Assembly (NCBI GenBank): GCA_002709505.1 | Contig: PARB01000023.1 | Coordinates: 1 to 34,578, forward strand | Length of the DNA stretch: 34,578 bases | Direction of reading: 5' to 3' | Source: Paracoccaceae bacterium | Lineage (GTDB): Bacteria; Pseudomonadota; Alphaproteobacteria; Rhizobiales; Stappiaceae | In this document: positions 33,201 to 34,578 of the stretch, piece by piece | How the letters are laid out: each line of letters opens with the position of its first letter | How positions within the stretch are numbered: position 1 is the stretch's first letter | Notes under the pieces: model-generated | The model's input: only the letters and a program-made list of their open reading frames with translations | What the model was told of the DNA's origin: nothing | Databases searched by the model: none | Program-made: the position numbers and the translations under genes

Positions 33201-33418
33201 AGCTTCCGATCCTGGCGCGCGATCTTGCGGTGTTCCAGGAAGTTGCCGGCGATCATGCCGTGTACTTTACCGGTCTCGAGGCTGCAGACCTGGCCGATGC
33301 GGTCCGGGACTGGCTGACAGCATGGCAAAGTGACCAGGCAGTGGCGTCCGACCGGATGCCCTGGCTGACATGGGAAGAGAGCGCCGCGCAGCTCTTAGGG
33401 GTGATCACACCCAAGTAG
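30206..33418 (+). CDS. Multidomain GT4 glycosyltransferase (1070 aa)
   Basis: Three parts are visible. Residues about 1-255 are a divergent GT-B-like half without a clear catalytic motif (MRIVIDFQGVSETW). Residues about 265-650 are a complete GT4 domain (YVSPLPPAMSGIAEYSAQLVPELA; CSFGHIVPSKLGL; GETSASVLDCLNFGVPT as a variant EX7E). Residues about 695-1070 are a second GT4 domain (FLDVSVVADNDIHTGIQRVV; FLMVGTIEPRKGYAQTLDAF; SEGEGFGLPLIEAAQ at about 982-996, EX7E). Two active sites imply that it adds two sugars in turn or polymerises, as in O-antigen mannosyltransferases of similar make-up. The ATG directly follows the FkbM stop, so translation is coupled. The third part resembles the GT4 enzyme at 24363-25637. 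Confidence 0.88.
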   Translation: MRIVIDFQGVSETWRDTPAERRQMDLLRGIAQGGTGHDIVVALAASDKQLVRDVRALLGDVLPRSALRTWSAPGPGAPGSADTLACRERAELIREAFLSSLAPDLVLVNGFHAGHDDRSVASISKLVSLSTAVMVYAAEEDTSSGPKAGMLEQVRNRLRTVFQDPRALWRGTPEPGRSRGPGSCPGFTDEKRECLEKADQVFLIGNDPDPGRLLSETGDGLRVTTFNLADTSLEQIAQDLLEKSEELGRQDARPGAEPVAHREKLAYVSPLPPAMSGIAEYSAQLVPELARHYEITLVSNQEHIDLPDLDPSIEIRGVDWFHRNSGNFDHVLYHFGNSPMHGYMFDLLRSIPGVVALHDFFLLDGRARYNPNHLRDVVLQGYGLQQFAAAARSGAGRPDPSSLPGNLDVLQNATGVIVHSDQPFQLAQEWYGPEATRGWHKVPLLRPSADYTPSDKVAARKKLGFSEDDLVICSFGHIVPSKLGLSILEALQNAPLAEDPKCTLVFVGDAEEKYEHELRQAASDLGAARFKITGWVSSDTYREYLLAADIAVQLRGNSRGETSASVLDCLNFGVPTIVNAHGSMRELDPECICQIADPVDQAELAEALKDLASDPSRRDRLGARGRQMIRAQHGPMVCAELYHKAIQSAENANGKAVARLPDRLAAPGLERRETASLAQSLAQSFPPHPRRPSLFLDVSVVADNDIHTGIQRVVRSVLQALLLRPDIPYRVVPVRFTNDGEYLAAYAYAQKLMDISLGGVQDEIIDVYRDDLFVVLDLDFRYNTLRREVFETFQNRGARIWHVVYDLLPVKLPQYFPSGAPANFSDWLSLVGSFDGAICISKAVADDLKGWLKEHSTDNRKLPDVGWFHLGADIENSRPTTGLLPDADSQLAQLGQRPTFLMVGTIEPRKGYAQTLDAFEMLWAEGIEANLAIVGKEGWDVDPLVRRLREHSERGARLFWFDNISDEYLERIYQASTCLIAASEGEGFGLPLIEAAQHKLPILARDLAVFQEVAGDHAVYFTGLEAADLADAVRDWLTAWQSDQAVASDRMPWLTWEESAAQLLGVITPK

Positions 33419-33446
33419 GCGTCACCTGTCGCGAAGGAGAATATCG

Positions 33447-34578
33447 ATGTCGAGCAAACATTCAGGCCTGCGCGGTATTCTCTCGGCGGTCACAAGGCGC
33501 CGCGCGTCCGGGCCGAACTCTGCCAATGAGAGAACGGCCCGGGATGTGCCGCCCATCGACCTGGCCCAAGCGCTTGGGCCACGCAATGACGCGCGGGCGA
33601 CGCGTGACTGGATAGAAAGAATGGCCGCGCATTACCTGGGGCCAGATGTCGATCCGGGCCTGATCGACGAGATCGAGGAAAGAAACCTGACCATTGCGCA
33701 GATGGAAGAGGCGCTTTTGGCCCATGACGATCAAAAGCTGTCTGGACCCATCATATCTAGGTACGACCGTAGTGCGGGCCAGCGCATGCACTTTACGAGC
33801 GATCGCATGTTGATCTACATACCCGCCGCCAAAATCGTGTTTTGCCCGATTGGAAAGGTGGCCAACACGGCCGTCAAAGGCTGGGCGATTGAGCTGTCGG
33901 GACGGCAAGTGGAGTCCGAAGGCGCAATACACCGCAGTATCGATCAACAGGACGTGCCTTTGCAGGTGCAGGCATGGACAAGATGGCGGTTCGACCAGGT
34001 TTGCCAGGACCCGGAATGGGCCTTTGTTGCCCTGGTCCGGGATCCGGCCCTGCGCCTGGTCAGTGCATATTGGGACAAGTTTGTCATACAACGCGCCTTC
34101 GAGAACACGCTGCAACATACCCGGCCCGTGCTCGAATGCGTCTACGGGACAGAAAATCTCCGCGAAGAGGACGTGGAGAAGGGCATCACGTTTCGTCAGT
34201 TCTGTCAGTACCTGGACGCGGCGTCGCGGCAAGCCGTGGATTCACACTGGGCACCCCAATACCAGTACCTGGAAAACTTCCGCTGGGACCGTCTGTTCAA
34301 TCTCGACCGCGTGCAGGATTTCGAGAGATTTGTCAGAAAGCGCTGCGCGCCCGAGTATCGCGGGTTTCCTCTTGGCATGAGAAACGCGGTGCCCAAACAC
34401 AAGCGCAACAAGCGGAATGTAGAGCCATTGGTGGATGTCTTGCCGAACGAGCTCTTGTCCATGTCGGCAAAGCGCCCGTCGGTCCATGCCTTCCTGACGC
34501 CTGACATAGAGAGATTTATCTCGAACTATTATGCGCTGGACTATGTCCTGCTGAATGCTGCGGGTCGGACCCGTACCT
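33447..34578 (+). CDS. Carbohydrate sulfotransferase-like protein (partial, 3' end outside window)
   Basis: An open frame of 377 codons from an ATG at 33447 to the right edge, with AAGGAGA 6 nt upstream. A 5'-phosphosulfate-binding motif, FCPIGKVANTAVKGW (about 132-146), and a 3'-phosphate motif, LVRDPALRLVSAY (about 196-208), match Golgi-type carbohydrate sulfotransferases (Sulfotransfer_2), which move sulfate from PAPS to sugars. The N-terminal 110 residues are a polar, mostly helical extension. It lies 28 nt after the glycosyltransferase as the fourth gene of the ABC-FkbM-GT operon, which suggests that the exported glycan is sulfated. No PAPS synthesis genes are in view. Family call is from motif recognition. 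Confidence 0.82.
   Translation, partial: MSSKHSGLRGILSAVTRRRASGPNSANERTARDVPPIDLAQALGPRNDARATRDWIERMAAHYLGPDVDPGLIDEIEERNLTIAQMEEALLAHDDQKLSGPIISRYDRSAGQRMHFTSDRMLIYIPAAKIVFCPIGKVANTAVKGWAIELSGRQVESEGAIHRSIDQQDVPLQVQAWTRWRFDQVCQDPEWAFVALVRDPALRLVSAYWDKFVIQRAFENTLQHTRPVLECVYGTENLREEDVEKGITFRQFCQYLDAASRQAVDSHWAPQYQYLENFRWDRLFNLDRVQDFERFVRKRCAPEYRGFPLGMRNAVPKHKRNKRNVEPLVDVLPNELLSMSAKRPSVHAFLTPDIERFISNYYALDYVLLNAAGRTRT

Overview
The window is GC-rich and densely coded. It looks like part of an extrachromosomal replicon (plasmid or chromid) of a marine-type alphaproteobacterium, most likely a Rhodobacteraceae/Roseobacter-group member. The reasons are a complete repABC replication and partition operon with matching parS palindromes, a BLUF photoreceptor, an FkbM methyltransferase, huge RTX proteins with DUF4214-type modules, and a strong bias against TTA, CTA and TCA codons. 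The assignment is inferred from gene content; no 16S gene or other phylogenetic marker is present.

Layout from left to right. (1) 1-1276, minus strand: 5' portion of a secreted CAP-domain/RTX protein that runs off the left edge. (2) 1635-7954: a glycan-modification block with a sugar O-methyltransferase-like enzyme, a GT2 glycosyltransferase (minus strand), and a translationally coupled four-gene operon of glucose-1-phosphate cytidylyltransferase (rfbF), an SDR nucleotide-sugar enzyme and two C-methyltransferase-like proteins. Together these suggest a branched or methylated CDP-linked deoxysugar. (3) 8168-16072, minus strand: a 2634-residue secreted RTX/cadherin-like/Ig-like protein. (4) 16331-20272: the repABC locus on the minus strand, with three parS sites, a predicted antisense ctRNA between repB and repC, and a candidate repA promoter. 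(5) 20501-24215: an accessory stretch with a RelE-type toxin/HTH antitoxin pair, an XRE regulator followed by an unrecognised 569-residue protein, and a ParE-type toxin/RHH antitoxin pair. (6) 24363-27142, minus strand: a GT4 glycosyltransferase, a BLUF blue-light sensor and an exported trypsin-like protease. (7) 27243 to the right edge, plus strand: an apparent operon of ABC exporter, FkbM methyltransferase with unusual 15-residue repeats, double-domain GT4 glycosyltransferase and a carbohydrate sulfotransferase cut by the window end.

Read as a whole, the replicon carries a cell-surface programme: synthesis of an unusual sugar, assembly, O- and C-methylation and probably sulfation of a glycan, its export, and very large calcium-binding secreted proteins that could form or anchor to the matrix. 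Toxin-antitoxin pairs and repABC would secure its maintenance. The least explained items are the XRE/569-residue gene pair, a duplicated intergenic module (terminator plus three 11-bp-phased repeats), and an extra 16-bp palindrome beside repC.
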